Source: Lachnospiraceae bacterium
GTDB taxonomy: Bacteria > Bacillota > Clostridia > Lachnospirales > Lachnospiraceae
Length of the DNA stretch: 13,032 nt
Reading direction: 5' to 3'
NCBI GenBank assembly: GCA_900770225.1
Contig: CAAGJU010000323.1
Location: forward strand, 1-13,032
Shown here: positions 1-7,295 of the stretch, piece after piece
How the letters are laid out: every line of letters starts with the position of its first letter
Position numbering within the stretch: position 1 is the first letter of the stretch
Notes under the pieces: model-generated
What the model was told of the DNA's origin: nothing
The model's input: the letters and a program-made list of their open reading frames with translations, nothing else
The model's database searches: none
Position numbers and translations under genes: made by a program

Positions 1-105
1 CCTTGTAACATCTGGAGTGGATCTTGAGACGATCACAAATGCCTTCAGACAAAGACCTTCAGCACAATCTTCACCTTCTCCAGTCAACTAAGCAATCGTA
101 ACTAA
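1..105 (+). other. Possible 3' tail of a disrupted upstream gene (recombinase-like, very tentative)
   Basis: No complete gene is present. Frame 2 is open from the window edge to a TAA at 89-91 (29 residues, containing SGVDLETITNAF). Frame 1 is open after the TGA at 25-27 to a TAA at 103-105 and ends TFSTIFTFSSQLSNRN. Read together with one frameshift near 46-52, they loosely resemble the end of a tyrosine recombinase, where 'GVDLxxI' precedes the GH-x-x-x-STT region and a tail like Y-S-x-Q-L. The GH dipeptide and catalytic Tyr are not visible, so this is only a suggestion. The stretch stops just where homology to the downstream kinase begins (about 109), so it looks like foreign sequence joined to a broken gene. 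An assembly artefact is also possible. Confidence 0.2.
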
Positions 106-975
106 CGAGTTGTCTATTCCGTGCCGCATTTTGTAAGGGAGGGGGAAACGATTTCCGCGGACCATCTGGAATTCTTCAGCGTCGGCAAGGGACTGAACCA
201 GTCCATCGCCTGCGCGAGGGCCGGTGCCAATATTGAGCATGCCGGCGCCGTTGGAAGTGATGGTACCTTTCTGGTGGATCTTCTCAGGGAGAGCGGCGTT
301 CATGCGGACCGTGTCAGACTTCTTGATGAAGCCAGCGGTCATGCGGTGATTCAGCTGACACCGCAGGGCTCCAACAGCATCATCATTGCGCATGGTGCCA
401 ATTTCTGTATCAGTGAATCTTACATTGATCAGGTACTTGCGGACTATGGTGATAATGACATTCTTCTTCTGCAGAATGAAGTCAATAACATTTCCTATGC
501 CATGCGTCAGGCAAAAAAACGAGGCATGCGGATTGCCTTCAACGCTTCACCGGTAACCCCGGCAATTCTGGAATATCCACTGGATCTTGTCGATTGTTTC
601 TTTGTGAATGAAACGGAAGGAAAATATCTCAGCGGCCGAAACGGCGGAAACAATACCGAGATTCTTGCGGCTCTCCATGACCGCTTCCCATCGGCAGCAA
701 TCGTTCTTACCGTCGGCAGTGATGGCGTACTGTATCAGGCAGGGGACGAAGTGATCTCCCATCCGGCTTACCGGGTTCATGCGTTCGACACAACGGCCGC
801 AGGCAATACCTTTACCGGGTTCTTCCTTGTCGGTGTGTGGCGTGGATTGCCCGTGGAACAGTGCCTGAAAGCCGCCAGTCTTGCGGCCGCAAGGGCGGTG
901 ACGATCAAGGGAGCCGCCCCAAGCATTCCGACCTGGGATGAAATGGAATCCTTTGCAGGATCAATCGGCGCATAG
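106..975 (+). pseudogene. PfkB/ribokinase-family sugar kinase, 5'-truncated, catalytic Asp replaced by Asn
   Basis: Family members phosphorylate ribose or similar sugars with ATP in the cytoplasm. The readable frame from the GTG at 121 gives 284 residues, against about 300 for the family. It begins at VPHFVREGETIS, which in full-length relatives follows a first strand carrying a G-S-x-N-x-D motif, so about 16 residues including a sugar-binding Asp are missing. Alignable sequence seems to continue back to about 109 (V-V-Y-S), then a TAA at 103-105 closes the frame. No Shine-Dalgarno sequence precedes 121. The family GGKG motif reads V-G-K-G (V at 181-183). The C-terminal signature, normally D-T-T-x-A-G-D-T-F, reads DTTAAGNTFTG at 787-819, so the catalytic base is Asn (805-807). 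The remaining frame is intact to TAG 973-975. A short functional protein from GTG 121 cannot be excluded, but loss of both sugar-binding and catalytic Asp argues for decay. It is convergent with yjjI-yjjW. Confidence 0.7.
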
Positions 976-1022
976 AAAAAGAACTATAGCAGTCACCAGG
1001 GCTGCTATAGTTCTTATTTTTT
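976..1022. terminator. Bidirectional rho-independent terminator between convergent genes
   Basis: A perfect 14-bp stem pairs 979-992 (AAGAACTATAGCAG) with 1002-1015, with a 9-nt loop (993-1001). T-rich sequence follows on the right (1011-1022, ending in six T's at 1017-1022). The A-run at 976-980 becomes a U-tract on the minus strand. It fills the whole gap between the kinase stop (975) and the yjjW stop (1021-1023), so it ends transcripts from both sides. Confidence 0.9.
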
Positions 1023-1869
1023 AAACGATGACGACGTTTCGATTTCCGGCGTCTTCCGCAATCTTCTTGAGACGCTGGATTTCTTCATCACTGGTAATCG
1101 CGTGTGAGAGACGTTCCAGTCCTTCTTGGCGGACACCGAAGGGGCGGTACTTGATGAGCTTGTAACGAATGGACGGATCAAGATGTTCCGCAACATTGCG
1201 GACCGTATCTTCGTTATGTTCCGGCTCCTCAGGGAGGCAGACGGTGCGCACCTCATACAGCTTATGATGTTCCTGAAGCCAGGCAAGGTTTGCGATCACG
1301 TTGTCATTGGGATAGGAACATAGTTCCATGTGCCATTCAGGGTCCCAGGCCTTTACATCGAGCATGACGGCATCCGTTTCTTCCATGAGATCCCCCATTT
1401 CCGAATAAAGCCAGGCACCATTGGAATCCAGAAAGCAGGTCTTGTGCAGCGCATGAACCTTATGGAACAATTCCGTCAGAAACTCCGGATAGGTGGTGCA
1501 TTCGCCTCCTGATACGGTGATGCCCTCGATGAATGGCAGCGTCAGCTGAAGCCGCTCTACCACATCATCCGCAGACATATAGGTGATCTTTGGAGAAGAA
1601 AGATGACGGCAGGTATGAATGCAGGTATCACACATGACGCAGTTTTCCTGATTCCATACCACTTTCCCATCCTGCATCGATAATGCTTTGGGAGTCGGGG
1701 GACATTTTGTGACGCATTCTCCACAGTTGATGCACATGTGGATTGTCTCCGGATTATGGCAGTAAAGACAGCGGAACGGGCAGCTCTGAACAAAAATGGA
1801 AGTCCGGTTGCCCGGACCATCCACATTGGAAAACTCGATAATACGATTAACGGGCGCAGTCCTCTTCAT
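1021..1869 (-). CDS. yjjW: YjjW-type glycyl radical enzyme activase (radical SAM)
   Basis: This predicted cytosolic activase uses S-adenosylmethionine and a [4Fe-4S] cluster to install the glycyl radical on its partner YjjI. With the start at 1869 it has 282 residues. The radical-SAM motif C-x3-C-x2-C is C30/C34/C37. It is followed by two ferredoxin-like C-x2-C-x2-C-x3-C sets (C46/49/52/56 and C77/80/83/87), an insertion seen in one branch of activases and in YjjW. The GGE motif that contacts SAM is at 121-123 (SGGECT). The ATG at 1869 is preferred over one at 1896 because an AAGGA (complement of 1876-1880) lies about 6 nt upstream of it, and the conserved sequence begins soon after. It overlaps the end of yjjI by 23 nt, so the two are translationally coupled and presumably produced together. 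It ends at the shared terminator. Assignment to the YjjW group rests on the domain layout and the adjacent yjjI. Confidence 0.88.
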   Translation of the reverse strand: MKRTAPVNRIIEFSNVDGPGNRTSIFVQSCPFRCLYCHNPETIHMCINCGECVTKCPPTPKALSMQDGKVVWNQENCVMCDTCIHTCRHLSSPKITYMSADDVVERLQLTLPFIEGITVSGGECTTYPEFLTELFHKVHALHKTCFLDSNGAWLYSEMGDLMEETDAVMLDVKAWDPEWHMELCSYPNDNVIANLAWLQEHHKLYEVRTVCLPEEPEHNEDTVRNVAEHLDPSIRYKLIKYRPFGVRQEGLERLSHAITSDEEIQRLKKIAEDAGNRNVVIV

Positions 1870-3376
1870 GCACAATCCTTCGATCCAGAGCGTCACCCGT
1901 ATTGCGTGCTCCCTGTCCGAATACGGAGCAGTTGTTCATTGACTGCTCGCCGCGGTCCAGCTTCGCAAGCTCGCTCTTCTTGACAAGATATCCGGTAACA
2001 CGGACAACATCATTATTCTCAAGATAGCCCGAGAAATAACGCAGCCCGCCGCGGATACTGCCTTCAACAATCTCCACCAGTGCATCCGGGGTATTTGCCC
2101 AGGTCTCTTCAAACTTGAAGATATCACCGGCACCGGTCGGGAAGTATTTCTGGAACTTCGTGTTTTCTACGATCTGCTTCGGCATGACTGGCTCAGCACC
2201 AATTGGAATACGTGCACCCGGAGAGTCCTCACGTCCATCCGAATCAATGCCAACCTGCGCATGGAGACGATAGCGGTGACCGAAGGCTGCCGCATACTTT
2301 GTCTCATGACCATCGACAATCGCAGAAAGACGGTCCATGATCCGGGTTCCCAGCTCATCTGCCTGTTCATTATTGCCGAATCCCTTCTTCGGATCCGTGA
2401 TGCCAAGCAGGTGGTTGACTGCTTCCGCAAGACCGACAACTCCGAACATTCCAGTGAAGTTATCCAGGGAAACAAAGCCTTCCTTCACAAGGAAGTTGGA
2501 CTTGAAGAAGTTGGTCTCGTTGACAAGGAAATCAATACGATCATCCATGTTCTGCAGCATCAGGCCTGCATAGTACGGAAGGACCCGATCCAGGAAATCA
2601 TCAGCATCCTTTGCCTTCAGCGAGCATTCATACATGCGCAGACGGGGCAGTGTAAATCCGCCGCCGCCAACCTTCAGACCGTTGTAGCAGGAAGCGATGG
2701 CATAGTTATCGCCCCATTCCTTGCGGAACATCTTGTCGTTGGCAAACGAAGGCTTTGCCGTCTTCATCATGCAGATGACGGCAAGCTTCACGAATTCTTT
2801 CGGCGTCACATCCGGATCATACTTGATCGTAATGTTCGGAACCGCCAGCTGCATCTCCTGGGTAAGCTCAAGAATGATTCTTCCCGTCATGGAGTCCTGC
2901 GGACCAAGATCGGCGTGAACGAATGAATCGTTCAGCGTACGGTCAATGTTCAGAAGGAACAGACGCAGTTCTTTCTTTGCCTGCTCGTATCCGGCTGCCT
3001 GAACAAACGGTTCCAGCAGATCATCCCAGTCTCCCAGATACACCGGGAAGGTGGTGACAGATGGAACATAGTGATACATGATCAGCAGGGAGTTCAGCGC
3101 TTCTCCCAGTGTTTTGGGAGGATCCAGCTGCAGGAATTCAGATCCCTTGTTCATCAGGATCGAATAATCCGGGCAGATATAGCGGGGACGGTAAGGAGCC
3201 GCTCCCTCACCCAGATCGCAGAGAATTCTCTCTTCCTTTGCCTTGAGGTATTCCTTGCTTAAGGGGATGGTATGATCGGTATTTTCGGCATATCTTGCCA
3301 GTGCAATCAGCTGCTGATTATACGTCAGTGTAGGATTGGCAAGAATCTGTACAATTGGACTTGCCTGTTCAGTCAT
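1847..3376 (-). CDS. yjjI: YjjI-family glycyl radical enzyme, substrate unknown
   Basis: This 509-residue protein has the length and layout of the YjjI family, shorter than pyruvate formate-lyase or diol dehydratases (750-850). The C-terminal glycyl radical motif R-V-T-G-Y is visible, with the radical-bearing Gly at residue 462 (1991-1993), followed by a conserved-looking tail. The likely thiyl-radical Cys is C230 in I-A-S-C-Y-N-G (2687-2689), followed by a run of four Gly. Only one Cys is present there, unlike the Cys pair of pyruvate formate-lyase, so acyl-CoA chemistry is not implied. The reaction is, to my knowledge, not established. The ATG at 3376 has a GAGGAG ribosome binding site (complement of 3387-3392) 10 nt upstream and an extended -10 promoter behind it. 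It is the first gene of the yjjI-yjjW operon and is divergent from a nucleoside-processing cluster. Such enzymes are destroyed by oxygen, implying an anaerobic lifestyle. Confidence 0.92.
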   Translation of the reverse strand: MTEQASPIVQILANPTLTYNQQLIALARYAENTDHTIPLSKEYLKAKEERILCDLGEGAAPYRPRYICPDYSILMNKGSEFLQLDPPKTLGEALNSLLIMYHYVPSVTTFPVYLGDWDDLLEPFVQAAGYEQAKKELRLFLLNIDRTLNDSFVHADLGPQDSMTGRIILELTQEMQLAVPNITIKYDPDVTPKEFVKLAVICMMKTAKPSFANDKMFRKEWGDNYAIASCYNGLKVGGGGFTLPRLRMYECSLKAKDADDFLDRVLPYYAGLMLQNMDDRIDFLVNETNFFKSNFLVKEGFVSLDNFTGMFGVVGLAEAVNHLLGITDPKKGFGNNEQADELGTRIMDRLSAIVDGHETKYAAAFGHRYRLHAQVGIDSDGREDSPGARIPIGAEPVMPKQIVENTKFQKYFPTGAGDIFKFEETWANTPDALVEIVEGSIRGGLRYFSGYLENNDVVRVTGYLVKKSELAKLDRGEQSMNNCSVFGQGARNTGDALDRRIVHEEDCAR

Positions 3377-3386
3377 CAGTTCTGTT

Positions 3387-3415
3387 CTCCTCTTTTTTAC
3401 GCCGATACTATAACA
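3387..3415 (-). promoter_or_regulatory. Promoter (extended -10) and RBS of yjjI-yjjW
   Basis: On the minus strand TGTTATAGT (complement of 3407-3415) is a clear extended -10 of the TGnTATAAT type. No convincing -35 lies 16-18 nt upstream, as is usual for extended -10 promoters. The leader of about 25 nt carries GAGGAG (complement of 3387-3392) in front of the yjjI ATG. The motif call is from inspection only. Confidence 0.6.
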
Positions 3416-3489
3416 TAGACTCCCATTTCTTCACAGATGAAGCGCTCTGATTTTTCGCGTGACCGGCTGAATGCTTCGTATGCTATAGT
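3407..3489. repeat. 11-bp imperfect inverted repeat embracing the divergent promoters
   Basis: ACTATAACATA (3407-3417) and TATGCTATAGT (3479-3489) are inverted copies matching at 10 of 11 positions, 61 bp apart. Each copy contains the extended -10 of the gene on its own side, so the two promoters face away from each other with nearly the same core. The repeat may simply be two promoters, or it may also hold half-sites for a shared regulator. Nothing else convincing was seen in the 61-bp centre. Confidence 0.5.
3481..3489 (+). promoter_or_regulatory. Extended -10 promoter placed for a leaderless start of the downstream gene
   Basis: TGCTATAGT fits TGnTATAAT with one mismatch. The hexamer ends at 3489 and the ATG is at 3496, so the expected transcription start (about 7 nt beyond the hexamer) falls on or next to the start codon. 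There is no purine-rich Shine-Dalgarno sequence between them (CACATC). GTGACC at 3459-3464 is a weak -35 candidate with long spacing (19 nt). Confidence 0.5.
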
Positions 3490-3495
3490 CACATC

Positions 3496-5478
3496 ATGAA
3501 GAATAATTCCGTTACCGAAAAAATCTACGCTTCTCTGCTTGGCAAGTTCATCGGCGTGCGTCTGGGAGCTCCGATTGAAGGGATGAGCGGACCGCTTGTT
3601 CGAAAAGGATATGCGCCAGTCAGAAGCTACCTTTTGGATTATGGACAGTTTGCGGCCGATGACGATATCAATGGACCGCTGTTTTTCCCATGGGTACTGA
3701 AGGATCATTCCATTCACGATGTCACTGCGGAAGAGATGGGAAACTGGATGCGCAGCATCATCTGCGATGGGACCGGTTTCTTCTGGTGGGGCGGCGAAGA
3801 TATTGCGACCGAGCATCGTGCCTATGCCAATCTCAAGCGGGGAATCCATGCCCCGGCTTCTGGCAGTAAGGAAACCAACGGCATCATTCTTGCAGAACAG
3901 ATCGGCGGACAGATCTTCAGTGACTGCTGGGGATGGATGAGTCTTGGAAATATTGAAGAATCCGCAGAACTTGCCCGGAAGATGAGCAGCGTCACCCATG
4001 ATGGTGATGGTATCCAGGGCGGTATCTTTGTGGCATCTGCCGTGGCGGCGGCCTGGAACAGCAGCACGATCAGCGAAGTGATCGCCAAAGCCTCTTCGAT
4101 GCTTGATGAGCGCAGTGGTTATGCGGCAATGGTCCGGGAAGTATTTGCCTTCCATAATACGCATGACAATCCGGAGGACTGTCTGCAGTGGATCGAAGAA
4201 ACAAAGGGCTACGATCACTATCCGGGCAGCTGTCATATTCTTCCGAACACGGCAATTCTTCTATATGGTCTGCTGTATGGAAATGGAGATTTCAACCGGA
4301 CGATGCGGCTGATTGCGGAGGCTGGCTGTGATACGGACTGCAATCTTGGCAATGCCGGATCCATTCTTGGCATGATGCTGGGTCTTGATGGCATTGATCC
4401 TTCCTGGATTGCACCGTTCCAGGATGTGATTCTCTGCAGCAGCGCGATGGGAGATCATAATCTGAGCCATCTTTCAACTGAGGCCGCTCGTCTTGCGGAT
4501 CTCGCCTTGTCTCTTCATGGTAAAGACAGGGAACGCGCCGGTCTGTTTTCTCTGCCATATGGAACGCTGGGCTATAGCAGCGAGAATCCTGCTGTGTACA
4601 TCACTGCATGGCAGGGAAAATTGCGGATCACGCTTACAGATCTGCCGGAACAGCAGGAAGTAAGAGTGCGCACGAAAACCTATATGCGGCCATGCGACGT
4701 GTATGACTGCCGCTATCAGCCGCAGTTTACTTCGATCCTGGAGCCGGGGGATCAGATGCACTATGACCTTGACATGCATGGTCTTCCGATTGAAGTTACT
4801 CCCTATATCCTTGATCGCAGCGGACGGCTTTTCTTTGCGGAAGATACGTCGCAGGCTGTGGCTCCGATTCTTGAAACAGGGCTGCGGATCAGGGCTCTGA
4901 AATCACTGCGCGGAGAATGTTTCTATGTCAATGATGTTCATGTTGCGAAACATCCTTCCTATCGGCTCGATTTTACGAAGCTGTCGATGGAAGACCGTGG
5001 GCCGCAGTTTGGCGGCGGCCGGTGGGTTACGCTGGAGAACCTTGTCATAACAAAGGGGAAGGCGCTCTATGATCATGGACTTTCCATGGAAGGGGGCAGT
5101 GAGGTGAATTTCAGCAGTGCATCCTCCGCTGCCAGAACGCTGACAATGAAATGGGAAAGTGAACATCCGGATTTCCGATTCTGCTGGAAGTGGCAAGGGA
5201 TGCGGCGAAAAGAGGGAATTCATGTTTCGGAACATGGACTTTCATATTTCACAATGAGGGACGACGAAATCCAGGAAACTGCGCTGCTGGAGATGGAGAT
5301 TCATTCCGGCAGGATCGCCGTCAGAGACAATGAAATCGAACTCATCTCTGCAGGAAAGACGGGGCGTACGGAATGGAAGTCTTCCCGGAAATGGGGAGCG
5401 TTTGGAATTGAATGTATATCCGGGCATCTGAAAGTACAGGAGGCTGGCATCTATGAAGAAGCGGAATGTGATCATTGA
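3496..5478 (+). CDS. ADP-ribosylglycohydrolase-family protein with a large extra C-terminal region
   Basis: Family members cut ADP-ribosyl or related N/O-ribosyl bonds using Mg ions held by Asp residues. The N-terminal about 340 residues match the helical family fold. A L-L-G-x-x-I-G-V-R-L-G-A-P start (14-26) is followed by an Asp trio at 55-57 (A-D-D-D-I-N-G-P), and the second metal motif D279-T-D281 lies in G-C-D-T-D-C-N-L-G-N-A-G. The remaining about 320 residues are rich in beta-type sequence and look like one or two sandwich domains I do not recognise; the family is usually about 300 residues in all. The substrate may be a riboside or glycoside rather than ADP-ribosyl-protein. The ATG at 3496 is the only plausible start (no in-frame start upstream, conserved sequence begins at once) but has no ribosome binding site; see the promoter entry. 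It overlaps the nucleoside hydrolase gene by 26 nt, so they are co-expressed. No signal peptide, so cytosolic. Confidence 0.85.
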   Translation: MKNNSVTEKIYASLLGKFIGVRLGAPIEGMSGPLVRKGYAPVRSYLLDYGQFAADDDINGPLFFPWVLKDHSIHDVTAEEMGNWMRSIICDGTGFFWWGGEDIATEHRAYANLKRGIHAPASGSKETNGIILAEQIGGQIFSDCWGWMSLGNIEESAELARKMSSVTHDGDGIQGGIFVASAVAAAWNSSTISEVIAKASSMLDERSGYAAMVREVFAFHNTHDNPEDCLQWIEETKGYDHYPGSCHILPNTAILLYGLLYGNGDFNRTMRLIAEAGCDTDCNLGNAGSILGMMLGLDGIDPSWIAPFQDVILCSSAMGDHNLSHLSTEAARLADLALSLHGKDRERAGLFSLPYGTLGYSSENPAVYITAWQGKLRITLTDLPEQQEVRVRTKTYMRPCDVYDCRYQPQFTSILEPGDQMHYDLDMHGLPIEVTPYILDRSGRLFFAEDTSQAVAPILETGLRIRALKSLRGECFYVNDVHVAKHPSYRLDFTKLSMEDRGPQFGGGRWVTLENLVITKGKALYDHGLSMEGGSEVNFSSASSAARTLTMKWESEHPDFRFCWKWQGMRRKEGIHVSEHGLSYFTMRDDEIQETALLEMEIHSGRIAVRDNEIELISAGKTGRTEWKSSRKWGAFGIECISGHLKVQEAGIYEEAECDH

Positions 5479-6388
5479 CTGTGATCCGGGCCATGATGAT
5501 GTGATGGCGATTCTTGAGACCATTGCGCATCCGGAAGCTTTTGAACTGGCGGGGATCACAACGGTCTGCGGAAACAATATCTGTGAGCGTGTGACGGAAA
5601 ATGCGCTTCACGTTCTGGAATGGATTGGAAGAATGGATATTCCCTTGGCACGGGGAGCACTGAAGCCGCTGGTTTATGATCCTGAGCCGCAGGCTGCCCA
5701 TGGCTGTAACGGTCTGGAAGGGTTTGAGTTTCCTGATCTGGTTTCTTCGCCAGTGTCACTGGATGCGCCGCAATGGATTCATGAACAGTTGGCAGCCAGC
5801 GAAGTTCCGGTTACGATCATGGCCCTGGCACCGTTGACAAATATCGCATTGCTTCTGAGAAGATGGCCTGAGGATGTCAATAAGATCGAAGAAGTCGTGA
5901 TGATGGGCGGCTCCGTTTACGGTGGAAATATTCTGAAGTATGCGGAGTTCAATGTATATGCTGATCCTCATGCCCTGAAAGAAGTGGCAGAGACTTCGAT
6001 TCCAGTTACGATTCTTCCTCTGGAGGCGTGTGCTGACTGCACGATTACGGAGGGGGAGATCAGAGACTGGAAAAACAGCAGCGGGAAGACGGCACAGATG
6101 GCCGGGGCACTGATGGATTTCTTTGCGGAATATGGACGGAGACACGGTATGGAAGCCTATACTGTATTCGATCTTGGTGTGCCTTACTATTTGATTTACC
6201 GGGAACGGTTCACGTCTTCCGTGCATGCAATGAAAGTGGTAACCGCAGGCAAAGAAACACGTGGACAGACGATCTTTACCGAAGGAAACCGGGTGAGGGT
6301 GCTGGAACATACCGATCCGATTCTTTTTCGTAAAGAGATCAGGGCATCCATTGAACGACTGGATGGAGGAGGAAAGAAAGAGCTATGA
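5453..6388 (+). CDS. Nucleoside hydrolase (inosine-uridine preferring family)
   Basis: The family hydrolyses ribonucleosides to free base and ribose in the cytoplasm with a bound Ca ion. At 311 residues it has normal length. The calcium and ribose-binding start D-C-D-P-G-H-D-D is at residues 9-16 (usual form DTDPGxDD). An H-G-C-N-G-L-E-G segment replaces the common HGxDGLGG, A-E-F-N-V-Y-A-D-P matches the ribose-binding AEFN...DP stretch, and D240 is the C-terminal calcium ligand. The residue just before it, commonly a His that protonates the leaving purine, is Phe239 (V-F-D), so leaving-group activation or base preference probably differs. AGGAGG at 5438-5443, 9 nt upstream, supports the ATG at 5453. 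It starts inside the ADP-ribosylglycohydrolase-like gene and its stop overlaps the next start (ATGA), so it is translated as part of a tight operon. The downstream nucleoside importer fits a nucleoside substrate. Confidence 0.9.
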   Translation: MKKRNVIIDCDPGHDDVMAILETIAHPEAFELAGITTVCGNNICERVTENALHVLEWIGRMDIPLARGALKPLVYDPEPQAAHGCNGLEGFEFPDLVSSPVSLDAPQWIHEQLAASEVPVTIMALAPLTNIALLLRRWPEDVNKIEEVVMMGGSVYGGNILKYAEFNVYADPHALKEVAETSIPVTILPLEACADCTITEGEIRDWKNSSGKTAQMAGALMDFFAEYGRRHGMEAYTVFDLGVPYYLIYRERFTSSVHAMKVVTAGKETRGQTIFTEGNRVRVLEHTDPILFRKEIRASIERLDGGGKKEL

Positions 6389-7251
6389 AACGCACCGATA
6401 TTGTAATGACGCCGGCACTGGAGAAATTTCTGGCATTTGATCTTGGCCATATGGAGATTGAAAAGTATCCGACGCGGCATCCGGATATTGCATATGCGGA
6501 TGGGCTGAAGCTGGATCTATATTATCCCGGGGAGAAAAAGGAACTGTATCCGCTGGTTGTTTCGATATTCGGAGGCGGATGGGTATCCGGATTCAAGGAA
6601 GATCATTATGCAGAGCTGATGCTGGAGCCGCTGAAGCTTGGCTATGCGGTTGCGATCCCGGACTATACGCTTTCTCTGGATGATGTGTGGCCGCGGCAGG
6701 TGATTGATCTGAAGAAATGCATTCTGTTTCTGAAGAAGAATGCGGCGGAATATCATCTCGATACGGAAAAGATGACGCTCTGGGGAGAATCGGCGGGCGG
6801 CCATCTGGCTCTTCTTTCGGGAATGGCGGAGAACGCTCATTTTGGAATTGAAGGAGACACATCCGTTCAGCGGATCATTGCCTATTATCCGCCGACGGAT
6901 CTGGATACGCTGGATACGCAGGCTGTGATGGCAGGAATGGGTCAGGATTGTTGCGAGGTGAATGACATGATGGTATCCATCATGATGGGGCCGCATGTTC
7001 ATGAACCGGGCGAGCGCAAGGCGGCCTCGCCGGTCTACTGGATTTCAAAAGAGATGCCGAAGGTGACACTGGTCCATGGGCTGGCAGATCCGCTCGTTCC
7101 TTATCTGCAGACAGTTGAATTTTTTGATCATGCAGCTGAGCTTGGCGTTGCGGATCGGGTTTCGGTACATCTGGAAGCCGGAAAGGTGCATGCGGATCCA
7201 TGGTTTTTCTCATCGCTGCAGGCAGCTGCACTGTTCGGAATGGCAGAATGA
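6385..7251 (+). CDS. Alpha/beta hydrolase (esterase-like, BD-FAE/HSL type)
   Basis: Predicted cytosolic serine hydrolase of 288 residues, probably a carboxylesterase or deacylase. The oxyanion-hole segment is F-G-G-G-W (usual HGGGW, with Phe for His). The nucleophile elbow is G-E-S-A-G-G with S136 (6790-6792). The other triad members are probably D235 (H-G-L-A-D-P) and H269 (V-H-A-D-P-W), in the expected order and spacing. The start is coupled to the nucleoside hydrolase stop by an ATGA overlap, with a GGAGGA-like site just upstream. The esterase may strip acyl groups from ribosides before or after base removal, but that is inferred from neighbours alone. No terminator is visible between it and the transporter genes, so read-through is possible. 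Confidence 0.82.
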   Translation: MKRTDIVMTPALEKFLAFDLGHMEIEKYPTRHPDIAYADGLKLDLYYPGEKKELYPLVVSIFGGGWVSGFKEDHYAELMLEPLKLGYAVAIPDYTLSLDDVWPRQVIDLKKCILFLKKNAAEYHLDTEKMTLWGESAGGHLALLSGMAENAHFGIEGDTSVQRIIAYYPPTDLDTLDTQAVMAGMGQDCCEVNDMMVSIMMGPHVHEPGERKAASPVYWISKEMPKVTLVHGLADPLVPYLQTVEFFDHAAELGVADRVSVHLEAGKVHADPWFFSSLQAAALFGMAE

Positions 7252-7295
7252 TGATCTGCGGGAAAAGAAAATTGATAATCTTTGTGAAAAAACAC

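Noticed and set aside
42..62. Direct repeat CCTTCAG (42-48 and 56-62)
   Set aside because: Seven bases 14 nt apart in a short pyrimidine-rich stretch is readily expected by chance; no array or terminal repeat.
3435..3450. TGAAGCGCTCTGA as a catabolite-responsive (cre) operator
   Set aside because: It matches the cre consensus only if one base is deleted and one mismatch is allowed; too weak to list.
3397..4236. 279-residue minus-strand frame opposite the ADP-ribosylglycohydrolase-like gene, reaching into the divergent promoter region
   Set aside because: No start signals and no recognisable motif; the sense frame carries the metal-binding motifs.
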